From the IMG/VR virus record IMGVR_UViG_3300048011_000023, positions 1-23,366 of that record: DNA of 23,366 bases. One strand, given 5' to 3'. Within the stretch, counting starts at the first letter, position 1. The number at the start of each line of letters is the position of its first letter. A program made the position numbers and the translations under genes. Positions 16,848 to 22,857 of the stretch are shown piece after piece. Source of the stretch: a virus. The notes under the pieces are model-generated. The model was not told the DNA's origin. It did no database searches and was given only the letters and a program-made list of their open reading frames with translations.

Positions 16848-17419
16848 TGCCATATATTGGAAGGAATTTACAAACAGGGGAATACAAGCTCATAACATTA
16901 ACAGAGAGCTTTGATGGTAGTAGAACAGCCTTTACTATGTCAGAGAGTGTACCTTCTGAAAGAGTGCTTATGGTTATCCTGTCTGGGGTACTGCAACATT
17001 GGGGTGAAAGTTTTACTGTATCTGGAAATCAATTAACTTTTTCAGCAGCTCCTAGTTCTGGGGAAACAATTAAAATTTTAAAACTAGGTGATACTTTAAA
17101 TATTGCTACTCCATCCCAGGGTACAGTAGGTACTGCTCAACTATCTACATCCGGTATTGCAGCTGGTAAAGTATTTAAAGTTAATGATGCTGGTAATGCC
17201 TGGGAGTTGGGTAATGCATCTAGTGCAGAGATCTATGGATTTACTATGATAGATACAAACTCTGATAACATCCTGGACAGCTTACAAGTAACAACAACTA
17301 ATGGTGGACAAGACAATATTACAGCTGCTGTCTATGCTGCCTTTGATGACAAGATGTTTGCAGCATCTGGATTTACTTTTAGTTTAAATAGTGATGGTCA
17401 TCTGATTGCAACGATTTGA
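16847..17419 (+). CDS. Tail-associated accessory protein B
   Basis: A 190-residue protein with three visible parts. Residues 1-85 (YIGRNLQTGEYKLITLTESFDGSRTAFTM, then RVLMVILSGVLQHWGESFTVSGNQLTFSAAPSSGETI) are a beta domain widespread in marine phage tail proteins, related to gp17-type N-terminal repeats. Then comes AAGKVFKVNDAGNAWELG (about 105-122), which is a diverged copy of the LKVNS...EFG hinge found in the three fibre genes downstream. Residues about 127-190 repeat the C-terminal domain of the protein at 16309. It probably forms part of the fibre apparatus. After its stop there is a 69-base AT-rich gap with a promoter candidate. Confidence 0.65.
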   Translation: MPYIGRNLQTGEYKLITLTESFDGSRTAFTMSESVPSERVLMVILSGVLQHWGESFTVSGNQLTFSAAPSSGETIKILKLGDTLNIATPSQGTVGTAQLSTSGIAAGKVFKVNDAGNAWELGNASSAEIYGFTMIDTNSDNILDSLQVTTTNGGQDNITAAVYAAFDDKMFAASGFTFSLNSDGHLIATI

Positions 17420-17455
17420 TGTACTCTAAATGTTTATGAATAAAAATATAGAAAA

Positions 17456-17470
17456 TCACTTTATTATAAC
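17456..17470 (+). promoter_or_regulatory. Candidate phage promoter before the fibre cassette array
   Basis: TCACTTTATTATAAC lies in the 69-base gap before the first fibre/chaperone pair, followed by AAAAAGGATATTTTAATT and the start codon. It shares ACTTT-ATTATAA with the candidate before the capsid gene. If real, it would let the receptor-binding cassettes be transcribed apart from the tail genes. Confidence 0.35.
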
Positions 17471-17488
17471 AAAAAGGATATTTTAATT

Positions 17489-18238
17489 ATGGCATCTAAA
17501 ATAATTGTAGATCAACTAGAAAGTTCTGGATCAAATATAACTATACCTACAGGAACAGGCCTGGTAGTTACTGATGGAATAGCAGCTACAAATTTATCTG
17601 GTACGATTGCTGATGCAAGATTGCCAACAGTACCAGTATCAAAAGGTGGTACTGGACTAACATCATTAGGTAGTGCTGGACACGCATTAAAAGTAAATTC
17701 TGGTGGTAATGCATTAGAGTTTGGAGAAATTGCTGGTGGTGGAAAAGTTCTTCAAGTAGTAACTAATCACGACAATACTGAAAAAGATTTGGCAACTGGA
17801 AGTACAATGACAAACTATTCTGAATTAAATACTTCAATTACACCAAGTGCAACTAATTCTAAAATTTTAGTAATGGTTCATTTTGGAGCATTACAATATG
17901 GGGGAAACGATAGCTCATTAGGTTATGGAAAAATTATGTATCAAATATCAGGTGGGAGTGTTCAAGATATGGCAGGTAGTGAGCAGTTAGGTGCTAATGC
18001 TATGTCAGTTGGTAGCAAACATCAATTCGCTATCAATTTGGAAACGAGTGAATGGCAAACATTTCAACCAAGTATGGTTTTATTACACGAACCAAACACT
18101 ACAACTTCAACAAGTTACCAAGCATTCTTTCAAGCAGAATCTAGTAATGGTATTTTAAAAATTAATAAAAATTATAGGAATAATGGAAACGATTGTTCTA
18201 CAATATCTACTATGACTTTAATGGAAATAGGAGCATAA
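17489..18238 (+). CDS. Tail fibre 1 of the cassette array
   Basis: A 249-residue fibre protein. Residues 1-60 (SKIIVDQLESSGSNITIPTGTGLVVTDG, then LPTVPVSKGGTGLTSLG) are a common fibre N-terminal part; the KGGTG turn is frequent in phage tail fibres. At about 64-79 the hinge ALKVNSGGNALEFG follows, then the distal head (residues about 85-249: GKVLQVV, SITPSATNSKILVMVHFGA, TSYQAFFQAESSNG, ISTMTLMEIGA) which by eye is a relative of the head of the next fibre. It probably forms the receptor-binding tip. It holds the only GAATC (GANTC) seen in the window, at about 18139, within the head coding part. Confidence 0.8.
   Translation: MASKIIVDQLESSGSNITIPTGTGLVVTDGIAATNLSGTIADARLPTVPVSKGGTGLTSLGSAGHALKVNSGGNALEFGEIAGGGKVLQVVTNHDNTEKDLATGSTMTNYSELNTSITPSATNSKILVMVHFGALQYGGNDSSLGYGKIMYQISGGSVQDMAGSEQLGANAMSVGSKHQFAINLETSEWQTFQPSMVLLHEPNTTTSTSYQAFFQAESSNGILKINKNYRNNGNDCSTISTMTLMEIGA
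17686..17698 (+). repeat. Hinge-coding direct repeat shared by the three fibres
   Basis: ATTAAAAGTAAAT occurs here, at 18823-18835 and at 19852-19864; the latter two extend to ATTAAAAGTAAATAGT. Each codes for LKVN(S) of the hinge before the variable head, in the same frame. It is a possible crossover point for head exchange between genes. Confidence 0.7.
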
Positions 18239-18239
18239 T

Positions 18240-18539
18240 ATGAAAAAATATGCTAACGCAATAAATGAAATTAATCCAAAAGCACATTTTGATTTAAGTA
18301 ATAATGACTTATCAACTATTGTTTGGTTACATGGTACTACACCTATTGATGTTGCTGATATAGAAACAAAAGCAACTGAAATAGAAAATAGGGACTTACA
18401 TATTGAGCCTAGACAAAGAGCATATCCATCAATTAAAGAACAATTAGATATGATGTGGCATGACAAACAAAACGATACTACAACATGGGAAGATGCTATA
18501 TCTAAAGTCAAATCAGATAACCCAAAGGCGAGTGAATAA
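18240..18539 (+). CDS. Probable fibre assembly chaperone 1
   Basis: A 99-residue protein following fibre 1 with 1 base between them. The start (YANAINEINPKAHFDLSNNDLSTIVWLHGTTPIDVADIE) is shared with the protein of the next cassette (ADAISAINPNAIFSTRDNEVTWLDGTTPISDEDI). The end (YPSIKEQLDMMWHDKQNDTTTWEDAISKVKSDNP, about 61-95) is the tail-fibre-associated pattern YPS-IxxQLDM-WHD common to small proteins encoded after fibre genes in marine phages. By position it could be a chaperone that helps trimer formation or attachment of the fibre, but it might also be a structural tip protein. Confidence 0.65.
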   Translation: MKKYANAINEINPKAHFDLSNNDLSTIVWLHGTTPIDVADIETKATEIENRDLHIEPRQRAYPSIKEQLDMMWHDKQNDTTTWEDAISKVKSDNPKASE

Positions 18540-19291
18540 TGGCAACAGTAAATTTAGGTAGAATTAAACCAGTATTCAGAGGAGCATACAATAACTCAAC
18601 TTCTTATGTGATTGACGACATTGTTACATCTGGTAACGAAACATTTATAGCTATCGCAGCTACTCAAGGTAATGCTACAAGTGATGCAAGTAAGTGGACA
18701 AAACTTGCAGCCAAAGGAGCTGATGGTACTGATGTTGCAGCAACACTACAAAACAAAGAGATTGCATTTAAAACAAATGCTGGAGCATTAGATGGTATTC
18801 CAATCGGTACTGCTGGACAAATATTAAAAGTAAATAGTGGTGCTACAGGATATGAGTTTGGTGCAGATCAAGGAGGAAAAATATTAAAAGTTTATAATGA
18901 TACTGATGCATCAAATATTACTACAAATTCAACTTCATATCAAGATACAGGACTTTCAATTACACTTACACCAACAAGTGCATCAAATGATTTTTTAATT
19001 ATAGCAGATTTAGGTGTAACTAGACACGCAAGTACGAGTGCAAGTATGTTTGTACAAATAATGAGAGATAGTACTGCAGTTGTGGCTCATGGCAATGGTT
19101 ATATGGGATATTCTGGTAATACAAATGACAGAGGATATTATCCAAGTTTCTTCCATCATTTAGATGTTCCAAATTCAACAAGTTCAATAACATACAAAAT
19201 ACAATATAAGTCAGAGAGTAGTGGAGCATCTGTTCACTCTTATGGAAGTAGAAGAATGACTATATTTGAAATAGATGGGGGTATAGAATAA
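18539..19291 (+). CDS. Tail fibre 2 of the cassette array
   Basis: A 250-residue fibre. The N-terminal module (MATVNLGRIKPVFRGAYNNSTSYVIDDIVTSGNETFIAI, then SKWTKLAAKGADG, 1-65) is like a carbohydrate-binding-module-type beta domain and is shared with fibre 3, and more weakly with the gp17-like fibre. The hinge QILKVNSGATGYEFG lies at about 94-108. The head (about 111-250) begins GGKILKVYNDTDASNITTNSTSYQDTGLSITLTPTSASNDFLII, a pattern of marine phage receptor-binding domains with short strands, and ends RRMTIFEIDGG. Overlaps TAATG with both neighbours. Confidence 0.8.
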   Translation: MATVNLGRIKPVFRGAYNNSTSYVIDDIVTSGNETFIAIAATQGNATSDASKWTKLAAKGADGTDVAATLQNKEIAFKTNAGALDGIPIGTAGQILKVNSGATGYEFGADQGGKILKVYNDTDASNITTNSTSYQDTGLSITLTPTSASNDFLIIADLGVTRHASTSASMFVQIMRDSTAVVAHGNGYMGYSGNTNDRGYYPSFFHHLDVPNSTSSITYKIQYKSESSGASVHSYGSRRMTIFEIDGGIE

Positions 19292-19542
19292 TGATTACTA
19301 TAGCAGATGCAATTTCAGCAATAAATCCTAATGCTATTTTTTCTACAAGAGATAATGAAGTCACTTGGTTAGATGGAACAACACCTATTAGTGATGAAGA
19401 TATACAAGAAAAAAAACTAGAGTTAGAAAATCAAGAAGAAATAAATAAACAAGCTAAAGCAGATTTAAAAGCTAGTGCTAAAGCAAAGTTAATTGCTGGT
19501 GAACCATTAACCGAAGAGGAGGCAGACACAATAGTGTTGTAA
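19291..19542 (+). CDS. Probable fibre assembly chaperone 2
   Basis: An 83-residue protein. The N-terminal half matches that of chaperone 1 (AINPNA, then VTWLDGTTPIS). The rest is a charged helix ending in KLIAGEPLTEEEADTIVL, which is nearly the same as the end of the protein at 20521 (KLIAGEPLTKEEADTIAL). It combines the start of one neighbour and the end of the other, a clear sign of module shuffling. The role in fibre assembly is inferred from its place only. Confidence 0.65.
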   Translation: MITIADAISAINPNAIFSTRDNEVTWLDGTTPISDEDIQEKKLELENQEEINKQAKADLKASAKAKLIAGEPLTEEEADTIVL

Positions 19543-19546
19543 TATC

Positions 19547-20521
19547 ATGGCCACGATAGATTTAGGAAAACTAGGATTTGTAAACAAAGGTACTTATAAC
19601 AATAGTACAACTTATGAGAAAAATGATTTAGTACAATTTACTGATAGTGGTATTCTATCTACTTACTTATACATAGATAGCTCTGCTCAATCTGGCCAGG
19701 CCCCATCATCATCTGGTACTGCTGGATCAAGATGGGTTTACTTTGCTAAAGGTGTAGCTGATAGTTTAGCTAGTGCTGGTAACAATAAAGTAATTGTTAC
19801 TAATGCAAGTGGACAAGTAACTCCTTTAGCTATTGGTTCTGCATCTCAAGCATTAAAAGTAAATAGTAGTGCAAATGGTTTTGAGTTTGGGGAAACTGGT
19901 GGTGGACTTCAATCACAACAAGTTTTTACATCATCTGGTACTTACACAAAACCAAGTGGCATAAATAAAATTAAAGTTATAGTTACTGGAGCTGGTGGAG
20001 GTGGTGGTTCGGGTTCTGGATCAAACAACCATGGTGGAGGAGGTGGTGCTGGAGGTACAGCAATAGAAATAATTGATGTATCTTCATTATCTTCTACTGT
20101 CGCAGTTACAGTTGGAACTGGTGGTACTGTTGGTTCTGCAAACTCAAGCACTCAAGGTGGAACTGGAGGAACATCATCTTTTGGTTCTTACTGTTCTGCA
20201 ACTGGTGGAATTGGAGGTTTCTATGCAGATGCACAAGCACAACAAAATGCAGGAGATGGTGGAGTTGGTTCTAATGCAGATATAAATTTACATGGTGGTA
20301 GAGGAGAAGAACATTCTGCTCAATCAACACAAGATCAATCTGGAGGTGGACATGGTGGTTCATCTTATTGGGGAGGTGGTGGAAGAACAGCTTCTCCTTG
20401 GACAACAACAAACGCAACAGCAGGAGAGGCATTTGGTTCTGGTGGTGGTGGAGGAGTTCACGACAACAGAGCAGGTGCAGTAGGTGCTGATGGAATATGT
20501 GTAGTAGAGGAGTATAAATAA
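19547..20521 (+). CDS. Tail fibre 3 with glycine-rich receptor-binding head
   Basis: A 324-residue fibre. The N-terminal module (MATIDLGKLGFVNKGTYNNSTTYEKNDLVQF, ending SRWVYFAKGVADS) is homologous to that of fibre 2. The hinge QALKVNSSANGFEFGETGGG lies at about 101-120. The head then changes completely: FTSSGTYTKPSGINKIKVIVTGAGGGGGSG followed by many Gly-rich runs to the end, the pattern of the glycine-rich domain (PF21722 type) and comparable in nature to the polyglycine adhesins of T-even phages. Such heads carry receptor specificity in exposed loops between glycine-rich strands. No Shine-Dalgarno site sits directly before the ATG (4-base gap after the upstream stop), so translation may be coupled to the preceding gene. 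Confidence 0.85.
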   Translation: MATIDLGKLGFVNKGTYNNSTTYEKNDLVQFTDSGILSTYLYIDSSAQSGQAPSSSGTAGSRWVYFAKGVADSLASAGNNKVIVTNASGQVTPLAIGSASQALKVNSSANGFEFGETGGGLQSQQVFTSSGTYTKPSGINKIKVIVTGAGGGGGSGSGSNNHGGGGGAGGTAIEIIDVSSLSSTVAVTVGTGGTVGSANSSTQGGTGGTSSFGSYCSATGGIGGFYADAQAQQNAGDGGVGSNADINLHGGRGEEHSAQSTQDQSGGGHGGSSYWGGGGRTASPWTTTNATAGEAFGSGGGGGVHDNRAGAVGADGICVVEEYK

Positions 20522-20796
20522 TGAAAGCATTAATATTAAATAATAAAGTAGTAGATGTTAAAGAAAATGAATTTGAAGTAGCACCTACTATGTTTTGGGT
20601 TGATTGTGATGACACAGTTAAAACTGGTTTTACTTATGATGGAAGTACATTTACATCTAATGAACCAACTGCTGAAGAAATTGCAGAGGCACAAGCAAAA
20701 CGAAAAGTTTTTGCAGATTTAAGAGTAAGTGCTAAAGAAAAGTTAATAGCTGGAGAACCTCTTACAAAAGAAGAGGCAGATACAATAGCATTATAG
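20521..20796 (+). CDS. Probable fibre assembly chaperone 3
   Basis: A 91-residue protein after fibre 3, with GAGGAG before the ATG. The N-terminal half (MKALILNNKVVDVKENEFEVAPTMFWVDCDDTVKTGFTYDGSTF) differs from the other two chaperones and resembles the widespread small phage protein with xWVDCDDxVxxGxxYDGxxF. The end (SAKEKLIAGEPLTKEEADTIAL) is shared with chaperone 2. It likely serves fibre 3, perhaps as a chaperone specific for the glycine-rich head. Confidence 0.65.
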   Translation: MKALILNNKVVDVKENEFEVAPTMFWVDCDDTVKTGFTYDGSTFTSNEPTAEEIAEAQAKRKVFADLRVSAKEKLIAGEPLTKEEADTIAL

Positions 20797-20803
20797 GTAT
20801 GCC

Positions 20804-21025
20804 ATGGGAAGAGTTACTAAAAAAGCAACAGTACAAAGTGTAACTCTTAAACACATTAACGAAAAGTTAGATCACATCCACAAAGATCTAGATCAAAACA
20901 CAAAAGACATTGTAGAATTAAAGCAGCAAGTAGCTATGGGCCGAGGTGGTCTTAAAGTGATCTTCTATATTGGAGCTATAATTTCTATAATATTAGGAGG
21001 TTTAAAAATTGGAAAATTTATTTAA
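20804..21025 (+). CDS. XhlA-like membrane protein with coiled coil (lysis)
   Basis: A 73-residue protein. Residues about 12-43 are a coiled coil (LKHINEKLDHIHKDLDQNTKDIVELKQQV) and about 50-67 one transmembrane segment (LKVIFYIGAIISIILGGL), with a short Lys-containing tail. This layout is that of XhlA-type proteins that accompany holins. It opens the lysis block, 7 bases after the fibre chaperone, and shares a TAATG overlap with the next gene. It may act as a holin or a holin partner. Confidence 0.65.
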   Translation: MGRVTKKATVQSVTLKHINEKLDHIHKDLDQNTKDIVELKQQVAMGRGGLKVIFYIGAIISIILGGLKIGKFI

Positions 21026-21252
21026 TGGAATATGTACTTGTCATGATACTATGCTCATCTATTGCAAACTCTTGTTTGCCTCCACACATATATCCTAATA
21101 CATTTCCAGATGCCTACAGCTGCATGGTGCAAGGCTATCAAAACTCATTAGACAAAATTATAGACATAGGCCCAGAGGATGTAAACTCTGCTGGTATGTA
21201 CATAAAGTTTGGATGTAACCCTCAAGAAATTAGGAAAGGAATATCAACATGA
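21025..21252 (+). CDS. Small exported cysteine-containing protein
   Basis: A 75-residue protein. The N-terminus (MEYVLVMILCSSIANSC) looks like a short signal peptide or membrane anchor; no perfect lipobox is seen. The mature part has FPDAYSCMVQGYQNS and ends VNSAGMYIKFGCNPQEI, so two cysteines could form a disulfide in the periplasm. Proteins with this pattern (sCm, then YIKFxC) are common in marine podovirus lysis regions; their function is not known. It sits between the XhlA-like and the holin gene, overlapping both. Confidence 0.6.
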   Translation: MEYVLVMILCSSIANSCLPPHIYPNTFPDAYSCMVQGYQNSLDKIIDIGPEDVNSAGMYIKFGCNPQEIRKGIST

Positions 21253-21662
21253 TACAAGGACTAACTGCTCTACTACCAATACTAAACAAAGCTGTAGATC
21301 TAGTGCCTGATAAAAATAAAATTGCAAGACAAAAAGCTGACATAGAAAAAGAATTAATGAAAGCTCTAGTTGATGTAGATAAAGAACAAGCAAAAATAAA
21401 TAGAGAAGATGCAAAAGCTACAGGAGCTATGTCTTGGATGCAAAGATTATGGAGGCCCTCTTTAGCCTGGGTATGTGTGTTTGCTTTTATGTTTCAATTT
21501 TTAGTTATACCAATCACTAATTGGATCTGTGCATTAAGAGGTACAACAATAGATCTTCCTACCCTGGACAGCTCTACCCTTATGACAGTTCTGTTTGCTT
21601 TACTTGGTATGACAGGAGCTAGAAGTTTTGATAAGTTAAAAAAAATTAATAACAAAAAATGA
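21249..21662 (+). CDS. Holin, 3-TM GTA-type family
   Basis: A 137-residue protein. The first 60 residues are helical and charged (KIARQKADIEKELMKALVDVDKEQAKINREDA), then come two transmembrane segments (about 71-93, RPSLAWVCVFAFMFQFLVIPI; about 109-123, STLMTVLFALLGMTG) and a basic tail. The RPSLAWVCVF motif and the LDSSTLMTVLFALLGMTGARSFDKLKK end are typical of the holin family named for gene-transfer-agent release (PF11351). Holins collect in the inner membrane and open it at a set time so the endolysin reaches the wall. It overlaps both the upstream gene (ATGA) and the tiny gene at 21659 (ATGA). Confidence 0.87.
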   Translation: MIQGLTALLPILNKAVDLVPDKNKIARQKADIEKELMKALVDVDKEQAKINREDAKATGAMSWMQRLWRPSLAWVCVFAFMFQFLVIPITNWICALRGTTIDLPTLDSSTLMTVLFALLGMTGARSFDKLKKINNKK

Positions 21663-21733
21663 GGTTAAGAGTTTATATGTTTTTAACTGTGTATTGGATA
21701 TTTATGTTAGGAGCTACAACAAATATTTTATGA
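21659..21733 (+). CDS. Tiny membrane protein 1 (24 residues)
   Basis: A 24-codon ORF that begins at an ATGA overlap with the holin stop. It codes for a basic start (MRLRVYM) and one hydrophobic stretch (FLTVYWIFMLGATTNIL), a one-pass membrane peptide. The ATGA overlap is the same as in proven pairs nearby, which supports it, but it is too short to judge by coding bias. It could be a holin modulator. Confidence 0.45.
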   Translation: MRLRVYMFLTVYWIFMLGATTNIL

Positions 21734-21739
21734 GGTGTT

Positions 21740-21817
21740 ATGAATTATTATTTTACAGGCTGCTTAATTATAGCAATGGTATTGTTAGCCTTATGTGGAG
21801 GGCCACCTAACTACTAA
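21740..21817 (+). CDS. Tiny membrane protein 2 (25 residues)
   Basis: A 25-codon ORF with a GAGGTG ribosome binding site just before its ATG and a TAATG overlap with the next gene. It codes for MNYYFTGCLIIAMVLLALC followed by GGPPNY: one transmembrane segment and a short polar tail. The last cysteine lies near the membrane edge in LLALCGG, but the residue before it is not one expected for a lipobox, so a lipoprotein is possible but not supported. The two signals at its ends make it more credible than the one before. Confidence 0.55.
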   Translation: MNYYFTGCLIIAMVLLALCGGPPNY

Positions 21818-22230
21818 TGAAACCTATTACAGAAAAATCAGCAATAGCTACAGATATAAAAACTATAGTTGCCCTAGTAGTTGGAGCTTGTGCTGGAGTA
21901 TGGGCCTACTTTGGTTTGATTGAAACTCAAAACAAACATAGTACACAATTAGAATTGTATGAAAAAGATATAGAATTAAATACAGAGTTTAGAATTAAAT
22001 GGCCAAGGGGCCAGGCTGGATCTTTACCAGCTGACCAGGAGCAATTTCTTTTAATAGAAAATCTTTTCAAGTCAGTAGCTACATTAGAAAAAAATCAAGA
22101 AATGAATATGACTAATAAAGTTAATATAGAATTTATAACTAAACAATTAGAGAAAGCTCTTAACGATATTGAAAAATTAAAAGATGCAAACAGAGAAATT
22201 AAATATTCAAATGGAAATGGAACACACTAA
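21817..22230 (+). CDS. Membrane-anchored coiled-coil protein, possible inner-membrane spanin
   Basis: A 137-residue protein with one N-terminal transmembrane segment (about 14-34, IKTIVALVVGACAGVWAYFGL) and a periplasmic part rich in long helices (STQLELYEKDIELNTEF, then VATLEKNQEMNM, FITKQLEKALNDIEKLKDANREI). Between them is KWPRGQAGSLPADQEQFLLIENL, a motif frequently seen in proteins of this layout in marine podoviruses. A single anchor plus periplasmic coiled coil, next to holin and endolysin, fits an i-spanin (Rz-like), which would help fuse the membranes at lysis. No clear outer-membrane partner lipoprotein was found, so this is a proposal. T7 Rz-like gp18.5 has the same topology. Confidence 0.55.
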   Translation: MKPITEKSAIATDIKTIVALVVGACAGVWAYFGLIETQNKHSTQLELYEKDIELNTEFRIKWPRGQAGSLPADQEQFLLIENLFKSVATLEKNQEMNMTNKVNIEFITKQLEKALNDIEKLKDANREIKYSNGNGTH

Positions 22231-22436
22231 TGATTGAGGTGGTAGCTTTATTAATGTTTTTAAATGGTGAGCTTACAGAATATCGTAAGCAACCAGACTT
22301 TGGAGTTTGTTTGGAGAGAGCTAGAGTAGCTAGAAGAACATCTAATCCAGATACAGTTCAGTATCAATGTGCTAAAGTTATGGCAGAATTAACAGAAGAT
22401 AAACAACATATATTAACAATAAAAAAGGTAGATTAA
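22230..22436 (+). CDS. Small hypothetical protein of the lysis region
   Basis: A 68-residue protein. It starts with a weakly hydrophobic stretch (IEVVALLMFLNGEL), followed by a helical part with two cysteines (FGVCLERARVARR, then TVQYQCAKVMAEL) and a Lys-rich end. Similar small proteins occur in marine phages and gene transfer agents near lysis genes, but I know of no assigned function. It overlaps the spanin-like gene as TAATG and is one base before the amidase start. Confidence 0.55.
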   Translation: MIEVVALLMFLNGELTEYRKQPDFGVCLERARVARRTSNPDTVQYQCAKVMAELTEDKQHILTIKKVD

Positions 22437-22437
22437 A

Positions 22438-22857
22438 ATGGCAATGGTAGAAAGAAAAGAAACTAAATATGTAGTAGTACATTGTGCTGATACTCCAGCT
22501 GATATGGATGTGGGAGCTGCTGATATTAGAAGGTGGCATGTAGATGAAAGAGGCTGGGATGATGTGGGTTATCATTGGATCATTAGAAGATCTGGACAGT
22601 TAGAACCTGGAAGAGATCAAAGGCTACAGGGTAGTCATGCTCTTGCAGTTAATAGTAAAAGTATAGGTGTGTGCTTGGTGGGAAGAGGCGATAACTTTAC
22701 AGAAGATCAGATGTACACACTTCATAATGTAATACAAACAATCAAAGATATGCACCCAGAAATCGAAGTCATTGGACATTCAGATGTGGAACCAAAGAAA
22801 CCACATTGTCCAGGCTTTAATGTAAAGGAATGGTATCGAGATGAGTTCATCGGCTAA
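22438..22857 (+). CDS. Endolysin: T7-lysozyme-like N-acetylmuramoyl-L-alanine amidase
   Basis: A zinc amidase that cleaves the bond between N-acetylmuramic acid and L-alanine in peptidoglycan. The 139 residues match an Amidase_2 domain (T7 lysozyme has 151). By alignment with T7 lysozyme (His17, Tyr46, His122, Lys128, Cys130), the zinc ligands should be His15 (in VVVHCADTP), His114 (in GHSDVEPK) and Cys124 (in HCPGF); Tyr45 (DDVGYHWII) and Lys120 or Lys121 would be the catalytic pair. No signal peptide is present, so export depends on the holin. In T7 the same protein also inhibits RNA polymerase by its N-terminus; whether this one does cannot be told. Its place after the holin and spanin genes fits lysis. 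Confidence 0.95.
   Translation: MAMVERKETKYVVVHCADTPADMDVGAADIRRWHVDERGWDDVGYHWIIRRSGQLEPGRDQRLQGSHALAVNSKSIGVCLVGRGDNFTEDQMYTLHNVIQTIKDMHPEIEVIGHSDVEPKKPHCPGFNVKEWYRDEFIG

Noticed and set aside
20073-20483. Alternative-frame ORFs inside the glycine-rich fibre
   Set aside because: GGT/GGA-rich DNA gives long open Val/Leu/Glu-rich shadows in other frames; the glycine-rich frame matches a known head type and continues a fibre.
21730-21810. A 26-codon alternative ORF starting at an ATGA overlap with the first tiny gene
   Set aside because: It lacks a membrane segment and ends out of phase with the next gene, while the frame starting at 21740 has a ribosome site and an exact TAATG junction.
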